This document shows positions 26,188 to 34,760 of a stretch of DNA of 64,000 nt, piece after piece (position 1 is the first letter of the stretch; every line of letters starts with the position of its first letter). This DNA comes from Neobacillus vireti (lineage in GTDB: Bacteria > Bacillota > Bacilli > Bacillales > Cytobacillaceae). Under the pieces are notes generated by a model that was given only the letters and a program-made list of their open reading frames with translations, was not told the origin of the DNA and did not search any database. Location: the NCBI RefSeq assembly GCF_001026695.1, contig NZ_LDNB01000014.1:220184-284183 (forward strand). The letters are read 5' to 3'. The position numbers were made by a program, and so were the translations under genes.

Positions 26188-27062
26188 TGGCAAAGATGGG
26201 TATGTCAATAATTGAATCACTATCAATCGGGAAATTGGGGAATCCGGAATTATCTGAAGACTTATTTGTCTTCACGGCAGACTTTGTTGCCGTTGTTGAT
26301 GGGGCAACAAACATTACCGGTAAAAAATTGAACAATAAAACGCCGGGAAGATTAATAGCTGAAATTGTAAAAAGTACGATTGAAACGTTGCCAAGCGATA
26401 CAACACTACAAAATATGGTTGCGATAATTAATAGACATTTACAGGAAACCTACAAGGAACTAGGAATTTTGGAGGAAATAGAGGAACACGCCTGGATGGC
26501 CCCAACGGCCAGCCTCATTGTCTATAGCAGGTTTTATCATGAGGTTTGGCAAATAGGTGATTGCCAGTGCATCGTTGATGGCAGGCTTTATATGAATGAA
26601 AAGAAAATTGACGAGATTACGGCAAACGCCCGGTCCTTATTTCTAGAAGCGGAAATTAAAAAAGGAAAAACGATAGATGAACTATTATTGGATGATCCGG
26701 GTTGGGAATTTATCCAAGAATTGATCCAGCAGCAATATTACTTACAGAACGACAGAGAGAATCAATATGGATTCGAAATTATTAACGGCTTCCCTGTTGA
26801 TTTTTCAAAGGTACGTGTGATAAAGGTACCGGACGATGCTGGATACATTGTGCTAGCTTCTGACGGTTATCCATTTTTAAAAAATAGTCTGGAAGAATCA
26901 GAGGCAATATTACAGTCCGTTTTAAAACAAGACCCACTATGCTTCAGAACATTTAAATCAGCCAAAGGTCTAAAAAAAGGGCAACAATCTTTCGACGACC
27001 GAACCTACCTCAAATTTACTGGGACATGGGGTAGGCATCTCGACCTGATTACTGAAAGATGA
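26187..27062 (+). CDS. PP2C-like protein phosphatase domain protein
   Basis: About 291 residues. Divergent but ordered PP2C motifs are visible: FVAVVDGATNIT (metal-binding Asp-Gly), the central QIGDCQCIVDG, the late VLASDGYPF and the terminal FDDRTYLKF with its Asp pair. These Asp residues hold the two metal ions in PP2C enzymes. The start ATG shares a base with the preceding stop (TGATG), so it is translationally coupled to the anchored binding protein. A possible target is the adjacent signalling system. No PASTA-type kinase is nearby. A similar but distinct protein is encoded at 29779-30588. Confidence 0.7.
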   Translation: MAKMGMSIIESLSIGKLGNPELSEDLFVFTADFVAVVDGATNITGKKLNNKTPGRLIAEIVKSTIETLPSDTTLQNMVAIINRHLQETYKELGILEEIEEHAWMAPTASLIVYSRFYHEVWQIGDCQCIVDGRLYMNEKKIDEITANARSLFLEAEIKKGKTIDELLLDDPGWEFIQELIQQQYYLQNDRENQYGFEIINGFPVDFSKVRVIKVPDDAGYIVLASDGYPFLKNSLEESEAILQSVLKQDPLCFRTFKSAKGLKKGQQSFDDRTYLKFTGTWGRHLDLITER

Positions 27063-27074
27063 ATATTCCCAATG

Positions 27075-27096
27075 CGGGGTAAGAAGCCTATCCCCG
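27075..27096. terminator. Hairpin after the PP2C-like gene
   Basis: CGGGGTA and TATCCCCG form a stem 12 bases after the stop. It is a diverged member of the dispersed palindrome family. Confidence 0.5.
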
Positions 27097-27145
27097 GCAT
27101 AAAGGCCGATCCATTTTCATAATGTTTAAGGGGAGGGGATTCTGA

Positions 27146-27949
27146 ATGAAATATATGAAATCGATTATAAGCGTACTCATTGCCATTGTTATATTAGTTG
27201 TACTCTTTGCTTCTGTTACAACTGTAGCTTCTGGAAATAGAGGAGTGCTTTTGCAATTAGGGGCCGTAAAGCCGACCATTTTAACGGAAGGGTTTCATTT
27301 TAAGATTCCGTTTATCCAAACCGTTCAACTTATTGAAGTTCGGGTACAAAAGGAAGAAAGTTCCCAGACGGCAGCTTCAAAGGATCTCCAAACAGTTACA
27401 ACAAATGTGGCAGTAAATTTTTCTGTCGATCCGGGAGTGGTGAATAAGCTCTATCAAGAAATTGGATTGGACTATCGTTCCCGAATTGTTGAACCCGCGA
27501 TTGCCGAATCACTAAAAGCGATAACAGCACAGTACACGGCAGAAGAATTAATTTCCAAGCGTCCGGAAGTATCTGCGAAAGTGAAAGAAATGCTCGGAAA
27601 AAAATTAACAAAATATTATATGATTCTAGAAGATATTAATATTAAAGAATTTGCTTTTAGTGAAGAATTCAATAAAGCGATTGAATCCAAACAAACTGCG
27701 GAACAAAATGCGTTACGAGCGCAAAGAGACCTAGAAAGAATTAAAATCGAGGCTGAGCAGAAAATCGCTCAAGCAGGTGCAGAAGCAGAAGCATTAAGAT
27801 TGAAAAAGCAAGAAGTAACACCGGAATTAATCCAATTAAAACAAATTGAGGTCCAAGAAAAAGCATTGGAAAAATGGGATGGCCGCTTGCCAAGCGTCAC
27901 AGGCGGAGCTACACCATTTATTGATTTGAATGGGCTTACGACAAAGTAA
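27146..27949 (+). CDS. SPFH/prohibitin-family membrane protein
   Basis: The protein has 267 residues. One N-terminal membrane segment (about 5-28) is followed by an SPFH domain (about 30-190: SGNRGVLLQLGAVKPTILTEG, VQKEESSQTAASKDLQTVTT) and a C-terminal coiled coil rich in Ala, Glu and Gln (about 185-245). Such proteins form large rings on the membrane face and act as scaffolds or modulators of membrane proteases such as FtsH. It begins behind AAGGGGAGGGG and stands alone with its own hairpin terminator. Confidence 0.88.
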   Translation: MKYMKSIISVLIAIVILVVLFASVTTVASGNRGVLLQLGAVKPTILTEGFHFKIPFIQTVQLIEVRVQKEESSQTAASKDLQTVTTNVAVNFSVDPGVVNKLYQEIGLDYRSRIVEPAIAESLKAITAQYTAEELISKRPEVSAKVKEMLGKKLTKYYMILEDINIKEFAFSEEFNKAIESKQTAEQNALRAQRDLERIKIEAEQKIAQAGAEAEALRLKKQEVTPELIQLKQIEVQEKALEKWDGRLPSVTGGATPFIDLNGLTTK

Positions 27950-27950
27950 A

Positions 27951-27993
27951 GGGACTAGGGCCCTCTCCCGGTAAGGGAATAGGGGCCAGTCCC
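27951..27993 (+). terminator. Terminator of the SPFH gene (palindrome family)
   Basis: GGGACTAGGGCCC and the opposing GGGGCCAGTCCC form a long hairpin directly after the stop codon, followed by TCTTT. Confidence 0.7.
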
Positions 27994-27996
27994 TCT

Positions 27997-28137
27997 TTAA
28001 GATATTTTGTTAGCTAGAAATGTCACAAGGGTGCTAAGGATGATGGTGGCAATCATGATCGATCCATATAGAATGCCTTTTTTCCTCTTTTTTTGATAAA
28101 TTACTTCTTCTGGTGTTAGCCACATTTTTTTTGACAT
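27997..28137 (-). CDS. Small single-span membrane protein
   Basis: The protein has 46 residues from ATG 28137, with AAAGGAGAA just upstream. The N-terminus MSKKMWLTPEEV is followed by a basic stretch (QKKRKK) and one membrane segment (about 23-42). The start was moved downstream of a longer frame because of the ribosome binding site. It has no recognised family. The interval to the next gene (28138-28326) holds degenerate palindrome sequence near 28270-28320. Confidence 0.5.
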   Translation of the reverse strand: MSKKMWLTPEEVIYQKKRKKGILYGSIMIATIILSTLVTFLANKIS

Positions 28138-28326
28138 CAATGATTCTCCTTTTTCAAATTGATGGTAGCTGGCTGGCTTTGTCAAAATAACAGAAGCCCC
28201 TATAGCTTTGCGTCATCACTTTTCAGTGACTTTGCCCTTTAATTAGTGCCACGAAATATTATACTCTAAGATCAAGTGCCTGTCATCGTCTAATGGACAA
28301 GTTTACAGCCTCCTCGTCCCATATCC

Positions 28327-28830
28327 TTATAAATGAATATCCTCAAGCGGGACAAGGAGCCTCTCCCCAATTTTCCTTTTGGCGCTGCTTCGCCATTGTT
28401 TTACAGCGGAGACGGAGACGTGTTCTTTTTCGGCAATTTCTTTGATCGTTAAGGTGTGCAGGCATGAGGCGAGTACCCATTTTGTTTCTTTTTCCGTTAG
28501 GTCTGTGCAATAGGAGAGGAGCAGCTCGGCCTCTAGGTGCCGGGGCAAATCTTGATCCTCGATGGTACCCCAATACTCTTCCTGTGGATGAAATGTTCTC
28601 TCCTTCTGCTTAGCGGCAGCTGCCAAGTCTGTTAACAGCCGGCCTTTAATATACGAATAGGCATAGTTGCTGAATTTCCCCTTTCCTACATCAAAGCCCT
28701 TACTAGCTTCCCAAAGTGCTATTAAACCAGTTTGGTAGAACTCCTCCTGGTCATGAAAAATATTTAGTGAGAGAATGATCCGGTGAATCATTGGTTTATA
28801 CTGCTCGGCTAATTGTTCAAAGCTTTCCAC
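28327..28830 (-). CDS. Sigma-70 family RNA polymerase sigma factor
   Basis: The protein has 167 residues. Region 2 covers about 1-75 (FEQLAEQYKPMIHRI, FYQTGLIALWEASKGFD, FSNYAYSYIKGRLL) and region 4 about 105-157 (LTEKETKWVLASCLHTLTIK, then the recognition helix VSVSAVKQW). Its length and lack of region 3 resemble small SigH- or ECF-like factors. No anti-sigma gene is adjacent. GTG start behind AAAGGA. The last ten residues (LLVPLEDIHL) are encoded by a copy of the dispersed GGGACA-type palindrome (28327-28366), so the gene appears to have gained a new end. Its regulon is unknown. Confidence 0.82.
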   Translation of the reverse strand: MESFEQLAEQYKPMIHRIILSLNIFHDQEEFYQTGLIALWEASKGFDVGKGKFSNYAYSYIKGRLLTDLAAAAKQKERTFHPQEEYWGTIEDQDLPRHLEAELLLSYCTDLTEKETKWVLASCLHTLTIKEIAEKEHVSVSAVKQWRSSAKRKIGERLLVPLEDIHL

Positions 28831-28891
28831 TTGCGAATCCTTTTGGGACAGCGCGCTTCCGGTTATTCCTAGGTAGCTCTACCATACTGCG

Positions 28892-28928
28892 AAAAGTGAG
28901 TTTCATCGAATTCGTTAAATTCACTTTT
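28892..28928. promoter_or_regulatory. Inverted repeat upstream of the sigma factor gene
   Basis: AAAAGTGA and TCACTTTT are separated by 21 bases, about 60 bases before the sigma gene start. It could be an operator or an RNA hairpin. The remainder of 28831-29132 shows no gene. Confidence 0.35.
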
Positions 28929-29132
28929 GAACCGAAAAAAGCGGGATACATTCATGTTTTAGGCACTTAAAAATTGCTTTTAAATGTAATTTTGGCTGTT
29001 TTGTGAGATTATTATAGGAATTTTGTAAAAAAAGTTATGACGTAATGCCTTGGCGCATTTAACCATTTGGTCCTGTTCATCGGTATGATAGAATAAAGTA
29101 AAATTAGTCCCAATTCAGGAAGGATTTTAACG

Positions 29133-29666
29133 ATGTCTTACTATAGAAAAATTAAGTTCTGCTTACCATGGATTATCGTATTACTTTGGATGCTGCTAAT
29201 CTTCAAGTTATCGGCGCAGCCGGCCTCCCATTCCGATCAGCTTAGCAGGGGAGTTACAGCAGTAGTGGTGGAAACCGTTAAGCAGATTACCCCTGTAACC
29301 GATGTAACCGTCGATAGATTAGATCATATTGTAAGAAAAAATGCGCATTTCTTTATTTACCTAATGCTGGCAATTTGGGTGTTTAATGCGCTGTTAAGAA
29401 GTAGAATAACTGGAATAAAGGGCTTTTTCCTAACAATGGCTATCTGCGTCCTTTACGCCATGTCCGATGAATTTCATCAGGTATTTGTTCCAGGAAGAGG
29501 TCCTGCGGTTAAAGATGTGCTCATTGATAGCGCTGGAGCCCTTGTCGGGATTGGGATCTATAAATTAACTGCGCTAGCGATAAAAATCCGAAAGCGTGAA
29601 AGAACGAGCTGGTGTCGTAATGCCAGAAAAAAAGGCACGCGCCCGATTACAAAGAGCGGGTCTTAG
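29133..29666 (+). CDS. VanZ-family membrane protein
   Basis: The protein has 177 residues with four membrane segments. The VanZ signature is clear: DHIVRKNAHFFIYLMLA in the middle and YAMSDEFHQVFVPGRG followed by DVLIDSAGALVG. Members are linked to low-level teicoplanin resistance or unknown envelope roles. The last 25 residues are basic and Arg/Lys-rich, an unusual tail that may be cytoplasmic. It starts at ATG behind AGGAAGG. A GGTGCCTGACACC motif follows its stop at about 29674. Confidence 0.85.
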   Translation: MSYYRKIKFCLPWIIVLLWMLLIFKLSAQPASHSDQLSRGVTAVVVETVKQITPVTDVTVDRLDHIVRKNAHFFIYLMLAIWVFNALLRSRITGIKGFFLTMAICVLYAMSDEFHQVFVPGRGPAVKDVLIDSAGALVGIGIYKLTALAIKIRKRERTSWCRNARKKGTRPITKSGS

Positions 29667-29778
29667 TAACCTTGGGTGCCTGACACCATTAAGGTCAAAT
29701 ATGTTTCGAGGCGCATATAAATAAAACAGCTGCATTTAAACATTTGCGATTTTCTTTTAAAAAGGAAGCTTGATAACG

Positions 29779-30588
29779 ATGAGGGTTGAGTCATTTTTAA
29801 GGAGAGCCCCTTCAAAAAGTGTTAGCGAAGATGCCATTGTATTAAATGAAAAAATAAATGTTTATGGGGTTTTTGATGGAGCGACACCGTTAACCTCCTT
29901 CCAAGATGAGCAGGGGATGAATGGTGCCTATTTAGCAGCCAATATTTTTAAAGATTATTTCACAACACGCTACCCGGAAAACCTTCCCTTGATTGAGGGG
30001 GTTGCGGTGGCTAATCGGTTGTTGAAGGCTCACATGGAGAAATACAAGATTAATCAAGAAAAGTATGTACACCTTTGGTCAACATGTGCGGCCATCATCA
30101 AGTTTGAAAAGGATGGCATGGTATCTTTTGCCCAGCTTGGAGATTGTATGATCGTTGCCGAGTATCAAAACGGAATGATAAAAGTCCTGACAAGGGATAC
30201 CGTAAAGGATATCGGTTACCGAGCGAGGGTTTGGCGTGAAGAGCTGCGTAAGCAGGGAGTTCATATTCCTGATGAGGAGTATTTTCAAGATCGTAAAAGG
30301 CAACTTTGCTTTAATCGTACACTCGCGAATAAACCGTTTGGCTACAGTGTGGCGAATGGATCAGAAGAGGTTGCCCATTTTATTCAGCATGGTCAAGTGC
30401 GGGGCAGCGAACTGAAAGCGATTTTGCTGCTTTCCGATGGCCTGTTTCACCCCAATTTTTCATTGGTTGAAACTTTTAAAAAGATACGGAATGCCAATGT
30501 TTCTGATTATGTGCTTGATTTAGAAGGACATGAGATAAAGAATCAGCTTCGTTCAGATGATAAGGCTGGTATCATGATTAGAATTTGA
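29779..30588 (+). CDS. PP2C-like phosphatase domain protein, second copy type
   Basis: About 269 residues from ATG 29779 (AAAGGAAG ten bases upstream). The PP2C landmarks are VYGVFDGATPL (metal-binding Asp), FAQLGDCMIVAEY, ILLLSDGLFHP and the final SDDKAGIMIRI. It shares the layout of the 26187-27062 protein but the sequences differ clearly, so they are distant paralogues. The middle (residues about 140-190) is basic and lacks the usual flap subdomain. The partner kinase is unknown. A strong terminator follows. Confidence 0.7.
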   Translation: MRVESFLRRAPSKSVSEDAIVLNEKINVYGVFDGATPLTSFQDEQGMNGAYLAANIFKDYFTTRYPENLPLIEGVAVANRLLKAHMEKYKINQEKYVHLWSTCAAIIKFEKDGMVSFAQLGDCMIVAEYQNGMIKVLTRDTVKDIGYRARVWREELRKQGVHIPDEEYFQDRKRQLCFNRTLANKPFGYSVANGSEEVAHFIQHGQVRGSELKAILLLSDGLFHPNFSLVETFKKIRNANVSDYVLDLEGHEIKNQLRSDDKAGIMIRI

Positions 30589-30665
30589 GGCTGAAGAAAC
30601 CTAAAATAATACCCCCGTAATGAAAAAAACGGAATACTAGGATTGTTTTAAATTGCCATTTCGGC

Positions 30666-30706
30666 AAAAAAACCGGCTAAGCCTAGATTGGCTTGCCGGT
30701 TTTTTA
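30666..30706 (+). terminator. Rho-independent terminator after the second PP2C-like gene
   Basis: AACCGGCTAAGCC pairs with GGCTTGCCGGTT and is followed by a run of Ts; As on the other side make it usable in both directions. Confidence 0.88.
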
Positions 30707-30807
30707 GGTTGAGCAATTATTGAAGAGCTTGGATTAACTAGTCTCTTACTATTTCTGTTTGTTCGAGGCGGATTGCCGCCAATCCATTAGGCGTGTCACG
30801 ACGAATG

Positions 30808-31284
30808 TTAATTCCTCGATTCATACTGGATTGGGTCTGGGATCCATCCACTTTCATCCAGTTCGGAGTTTGTTGGCATCGATTCCATTTCCTTGCCGAG
30901 GCGTTTCATCTCATCTACATCCCGTGCCATCGAACCATTTTGTGGTTTATGGGCAGGGGGAGGAGCGACCTTTCTTTCGAAAATATTTCGCAAATAATCG
31001 GCAATTTCATAAAGCTTGCTTTCCGCAGCCTCCATGACAGGCAGTGGAATTCTCTTCTCACCATATAGAGAAGGTACTCCAAGTTTAGCATCATTCGGTC
31101 CGCTGGCATTTTGATCAATAGGAATTTCTAACCAATAGATTGATTCAGTGGAGGAGTCTCGCAATGGGGCTCTATACTTTACTGATTCGTCAATGCCGGT
31201 CATTGTAAATCCCTGACTGGTCAACATGGAGTGTACCTTAGCAAGTGGCTTCTTTTCAAAAACGAGCGCTTTCGTTTGCATCAT
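30808..31284 (-). CDS. Hypothetical protein, about 158 residues
   Basis: A soluble protein with no signal peptide or membrane segment. I chose ATG 31284 because AAGGAG lies 9 bases upstream. The middle has Pro-rich stretches (VAPPPAHKPQ) and the C-terminus is acidic (ELDESGWIPDPIQYE). The first 60 residues contain alternating strands (KALVFEKK, VKYRAP, YWLEIPID). I do not recognise the family, and neighbours give no hint. Confidence 0.55.
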   Translation of the reverse strand: MMQTKALVFEKKPLAKVHSMLTSQGFTMTGIDESVKYRAPLRDSSTESIYWLEIPIDQNASGPNDAKLGVPSLYGEKRIPLPVMEAAESKLYEIADYLRNIFERKVAPPPAHKPQNGSMARDVDEMKRLGKEMESMPTNSELDESGWIPDPIQYESRN

Positions 31285-31388
31285 GCATTTCATCTCCTTG
31301 AATCGATTTTTTTTGGGCGGCAACATTTCCGCTTATCGCTGTTTACCCCGAAAATCTGGGGGGTAAACATTTTTTTTGGAAGTTATGT

Positions 31389-31408
31389 GGGACGAGGGGA
31401 CAGGCACC
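31389..31408. repeat. Half copy of the GGGACGAGG palindrome family
   Basis: GGGACGAGGGGACAGGCACC is present without the closing CTCGTCCC arm, showing that the family also occurs as truncated copies. Confidence 0.6.
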
Positions 31409-31431
31409 ATCCGGTTACCGTAAATTTAATT

Positions 31432-31685
31432 AGTGTCATAAGTCTATGATTTCCAGTAATTATCCAGCAAATGTCGTAAGTTTCGTAAAATAGGTAGTAA
31501 GTGGCTGGGAAAATGTCATAATTCGCTAAAAATATGTCGTAAGTTTCACAGGATTACGTGAATTTCCAATTAATAACCAGCAAATGTCGTAAGTTTCGTA
31601 AAATAGGTAGTAAGTGGCTAAAAATATGTAATAAGTCGCTAAAGATATGTCGTAAGTGCTCAAATATATGTCGTAAGCCTCGTAA
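31432..31685. repeat. 21-bp tandem repeat array (about ten units)
   Basis: Units begin with GTCGTAAGT, GTAGTAAGT, GTCATAAGT or GTAATAAGT and recur every 21 bases, with two short interruptions (near 31453-31470 and 31556-31582). A 60-base block is itself present twice (about 31451-31500 and 31563-31617), evidence for duplication inside the array. The minus-strand translation shows a matching seven-residue period but there is no convincing start or ribosome binding site. No gene lies between 31285 and 31730. Confidence 0.8.
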
Positions 31686-31691
31686 AAGAAA

Positions 31692-31722
31692 AAAAGGCTG
31701 GATTCATCATCTGAATCCAGCC
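31692..31722 (-). terminator. Terminator of tatC
   Basis: GGCTGGATTCA and TGAATCCAGCC form a perfect 11-bp stem. On the minus strand it is followed by a run of Ts. Confidence 0.9.
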
Positions 31723-31730
31723 TCCGCAAA

Positions 31731-32471
31731 TTAACCTATTTCCACCGAATCTAGTAGATCCTGGCGCTTTTGCTTCTTTTTATAGACAATTTTCGCTAAG
31801 AAGATACTAATTTCAAATAAGAGTATCAGCGGTACTGCTACTGATAGATGCGACATGATTTCTGGGGGTGAAATCATCGATGCGATAATGACGAGTATGA
31901 AATAGGCATACTTTCGCAGTTTCACCACTTTATAGGGATTTACGATGCCCAGGGTGGTTAAAAACATTAATACCAGAGGCATTTCAAAGGCGATGCCGAA
32001 CGGCAGTGTCATGTTAATTAAGAAACCAATGTATTTTTCTGCAGTAAACGAAGGGACCATTAGTCCGTCGCCCATTTTCAGCAGAAACGTCATAATGTTT
32101 GGAAAGATAAAAAAGTATCCGAATGCAAGCCCCGCCAGAAAAAGAAAAAACATCGCCGGTATATAGGATAATGCCGCCTTTCTTTCAAACGATTTCAAGG
32201 CTGGCTTTACAAAAAGCCAAATTTGCCAGGCTAACACAGGGATGGTTCCGGCAACGGCGATGATGGTGGCCAAGTGGAAGAAAATCCAGATGATATCACT
32301 GGGTCCCAATACCATGAGCTTATAGCCAAGATTCCCCATAAAAAAGTTATAAATATCTTTTGCAAAGAAAAGTCCAAGAGCAAGAAAAAGAATAAAAGCA
32401 ACAGCGGTAATGATCAATCTTTTTCGTAATTCATCCAAATGATCCATTATTTGAAGCTCGGTATTTTTCAT
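31731..32471 (-). CDS. tatC: Sec-independent protein translocase TatC
   Basis: About 246 residues with six membrane segments. The N-terminal signature MDHLDELRKRLI and the loop FVKPALKSFERKA with the FLAGLAFGYF helix are typical of TatC, the receptor for twin-arginine signal peptides. I chose ATG 32471 because GAGGAG is just upstream; longer in-frame sequence upstream has no TatC similarity. No tatA gene is adjacent, so it must work with a TatA encoded elsewhere. Bacillus species often carry a second TatC. Confidence 0.93.
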   Translation of the reverse strand: MKNTELQIMDHLDELRKRLIITAVAFILFLALGLFFAKDIYNFFMGNLGYKLMVLGPSDIIWIFFHLATIIAVAGTIPVLAWQIWLFVKPALKSFERKAALSYIPAMFFLFLAGLAFGYFFIFPNIMTFLLKMGDGLMVPSFTAEKYIGFLINMTLPFGIAFEMPLVLMFLTTLGIVNPYKVVKLRKYAYFILVIIASMISPPEIMSHLSVAVPLILLFEISIFLAKIVYKKKQKRQDLLDSVEIG

Positions 32472-32580
32472 AGAGGTGCTCCTCAATTCTAGGATAATAT
32501 GTATTATACCATCCGAATGTTGCATCCTTCCACGCAAAATTTGTCGAATAAAGAAACCTTCGCAATTCACCAAATGCAGT

Positions 32581-32632
32581 GGGACGAGGGGGACAGGCTC
32601 CTCGTCCCATAGGTTCAAGGAGCTTGTCCCTA
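32581..32632. repeat. Two adjoining copies of the palindrome family
   Basis: A complete copy (GGGACGAGG at 32581-32589 and CCTCGTCCC at 32600-32608) is followed by a partial one. The stop codon of the epimerase gene (TAG at 32632-32630) lies in the second copy, and the hairpin probably terminates that operon. Confidence 0.7.
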
Positions 32633-33646
32633 TGTCCCATAGTATTTTTTGTACCAGTCGACAAATTGTTTTAAGCCTGTATCTATTGTAGTTGTGGGGA
32701 CAAAGCCGATGTCTGCCTGCAGGTCGGAGATGTCGGCGTAGGTTTGCTTGACGTCGCCGGGCTGCATGGGTAGAAATTCAATTTTAGCTTGTTTCCCGAT
32801 TATCTTCTCCAACGTATGAATGAAATCAATGATATTTACGGGGTTATTGTTGCCGATATTATAAATTTTGTATGGGGCCATGCTAGAGCTCGGGTCAGGG
32901 CTGACGCTGTCCCAGTTAAGGTTGGCCAGCGGTGGCCGATCAATTAATTGAATGATGGCCGCGACAATATCATCAATATAAGTAAAGTCCCGTCCCATGT
33001 TCCCATGATTAAAAACCTTAATGGGCTTGTCAGCGATAATATTTTTTGTGAAAGAATAATAAGCCATATCTGGTCGCCCCCAAGGACCGTAGACCGTAAA
33101 GAACCGAAGGCCTGTCGTTGGAATCTGAAATAAATGGCTATACGTATGGGCCATTAATTCATTCGCCTTTTTCGTGGCGGCATATAGACTGACGGGGTGA
33201 TCAACGGTATCTTTAGTGGAAAAGGGAATGTTCGTATTTGCCCCGTAAACAGAACTCGATGAGGCATATATCAGGTGCTCTACATTAAAGTGCCGGCACG
33301 CCTCTAAAATATTGATAAAGCCAACTACGTTTGAGTGCACATAGGTATGTGGGTGGTCAATACTATAACGGACCCCTGCTTGAGCGGCTAAATTTATCAC
33401 GACCCCAATCGATTTCTCTTTAAAAAGTTGTGTTAACTTGTCCTTATCGGCTAAATCTATTTGATAAAAATCAAAGTGCGTGTGCCCTTCTAATATCTTA
33501 AGACGGTCTTTTTTTAAACGAACATCATAATAGTCATTGAGATTATCTACCCCGATAACATGATGATTTTGCGCTAACAAATGATGTGCTAAGTGGAAAC
33601 CAATAAAACCTGCCGCACCTGTCACTAAAATGTTCATGATCCTCAT
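32630..33646 (-). CDS. NAD-dependent sugar-nucleotide epimerase (UDP-glucuronate 4-epimerase type)
   Basis: About 338 residues. The Rossmann motif GAAGFIGFH is at the N-terminus. The catalytic residues of extended short-chain dehydrogenases follow: the Ser/Thr of SSSVYG and the Tyr and Lys of YAATKK. GLRFFTVYGPWGRPDM matches the UDP-glucuronate 4-epimerase subgroup. It makes activated sugars for cell-surface polysaccharide. I chose ATG 33646, which overlaps the preceding stop as ATGA and has AAAGGATGG upstream. The last residues (KKYYGT) reach into a dispersed palindrome. Confidence 0.85.
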   Translation of the reverse strand: MRIMNILVTGAAGFIGFHLAHHLLAQNHHVIGVDNLNDYYDVRLKKDRLKILEGHTHFDFYQIDLADKDKLTQLFKEKSIGVVINLAAQAGVRYSIDHPHTYVHSNVVGFINILEACRHFNVEHLIYASSSSVYGANTNIPFSTKDTVDHPVSLYAATKKANELMAHTYSHLFQIPTTGLRFFTVYGPWGRPDMAYYSFTKNIIADKPIKVFNHGNMGRDFTYIDDIVAAIIQLIDRPPLANLNWDSVSPDPSSSMAPYKIYNIGNNNPVNIIDFIHTLEKIIGKQAKIEFLPMQPGDVKQTYADISDLQADIGFVPTTTIDTGLKQFVDWYKKYYGT

Positions 33647-34236
33647 TTCCATCCTTTATCAGGCAGCGGAATCGGTTTTTTTGTCCAAGCAGCATAGGTT
33701 TTGCGATCAATCGCTTTCACTTGTTTGAGAAAGGAATCTAAAAATCCTCTTTCCCGAAGGTCTTTAAATAATTCGAGAGGCCTGTCCTGTTCACGAGAAA
33801 ACGAGTACACGTGATCGACTAGTTTAAATCCCTTGCTCGTGATATTAATATGCCGCAGCGGAGCATCAATTAGCGTGAAACCTGATTTTTTCATAGTGGT
33901 TAACATAAATAATAGTCTACTTGTAATCTCTTCGGTAAGCTTAGTTTGTTTTTTTAAATACGTATTTATATCGGGTCCTGATAAATATTCCATGACAACA
34001 TAATTGGGGCCAGTTTCATAAACTTTTAGGATAAAAGGCAGCCCCTGGGATGATAACAGCACCTTTTGCTCTCGTTTTGCATGTTTGAGATTCCCATAAA
34101 GTTTGACGCATTGCTCTTCTGAGATGCGGTAAACAGCGCCTTGAGCACCAATTCCAATCAGCGAGTAGTTGGTCGGATTATCAATCACGACCGTTCTTTT
34201 TCCCTTGGTTACAATAATCGATTTAAAATCCTTCAT
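33643..34236 (-). CDS. Protein kinase-like protein (YrzF type)
   Basis: About 197 residues from ATG 34236, behind AGGGGGGATACGG. The kinase N-lobe is recognisable (SLIGIGAQGAVYRI, then CVKLYGN with the ATP-binding Lys) and the hinge reads YVVMEYLSGPDINTYL. The catalytic loop is degenerate: DAPLRHINI stands where HxDxxxxN is expected, and VDHVYSF stands for DFG. It may be a weak or inactive kinase. It is coupled to the epimerase gene by a four-base overlap. Confidence 0.7.
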   Translation of the reverse strand: MKDFKSIIVTKGKRTVVIDNPTNYSLIGIGAQGAVYRISEEQCVKLYGNLKHAKREQKVLLSSQGLPFILKVYETGPNYVVMEYLSGPDINTYLKKQTKLTEEITSRLLFMLTTMKKSGFTLIDAPLRHINITSKGFKLVDHVYSFSREQDRPLELFKDLRERGFLDSFLKQVKAIDRKTYAAWTKKPIPLPDKGWK

Positions 34237-34305
34237 CCGTATCCCCCCTCTCCTCTCTTTCCTATCCTTATCAAATATCGTATGCAGCATGGCAGCGATT
34301 AGTGT

Positions 34306-34364
34306 GGGACACTGGGACAGGCATATTGTCCCGATTTCTCTAAAATGGGACATTGTGCTGTCCC
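34306..34364. repeat. Two copies of the GGGACA/TGTCCC palindrome
   Basis: Copies at 34306-34332 and 34347-34364 have perfect 6-base arms. The second abuts the stop codon of the 95-residue gene upstream of the kinase gene and may terminate it. Confidence 0.65.
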
Positions 34365-34651
34365 TAGCGATTGGTCACTTTTCTAAAGAGATTATACTCC
34401 TCTTGTAATCTAGGTAGGAAAGGTTCCGGAAAGGGTACTCCAAAGATGGTGCCGCTGACAGTAAGGGTAAATTCGCTAGAACCGATAAATATCCCCTCTG
34501 CGACAATCAATCCTTTTATAAGTAAAATAGCAATAATAATATCATTGACATCAATTAATAGAGTTGCGTTTTTGTTCCCATGCATGCCTTCCAATCTTTG
34601 GGTACCCCCCTGTGCATATAGCATTTCCTCTTGGCAGTGGTTGACATTCAC
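34364..34651 (-). CDS. Small protein of unknown function
   Basis: Up to 95 residues if the GTG at 34651 is used. ATG codons at 34624 and 34585 give 86 and 73 residues and the ribosome binding sites do not decide. The C-terminal 70 residues alternate hydrophobic strands (LIDVNDIIIAILLIKGLIV, FTLTVSGTIFGVPF), giving a compact beta-rich look with two possible short membrane-like segments. I do not recognise the family. Confidence 0.5.
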   Translation of the reverse strand: MNVNHCQEEMLYAQGGTQRLEGMHGNKNATLLIDVNDIIIAILLIKGLIVAEGIFIGSSEFTLTVSGTIFGVPFPEPFLPRLQEEYNLFRKVTNR

Positions 34652-34760
34652 CTGATTACAGAAAAACCGTCATTTAAAACATTAAGGTTGTTCCCTTTGA
34701 TGAGTTGTACCAGTAAAAATACCTTCCAAAACCAGGGTGTTTTTTTTATAACAATAAAAT

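Noticed and set aside
31526..31729. A 67-codon minus-strand protein with a seven-residue repeat
   Set aside because: The period comes from the 21-bp DNA repeat, it overlaps the tatC terminator, and it has no start signal.
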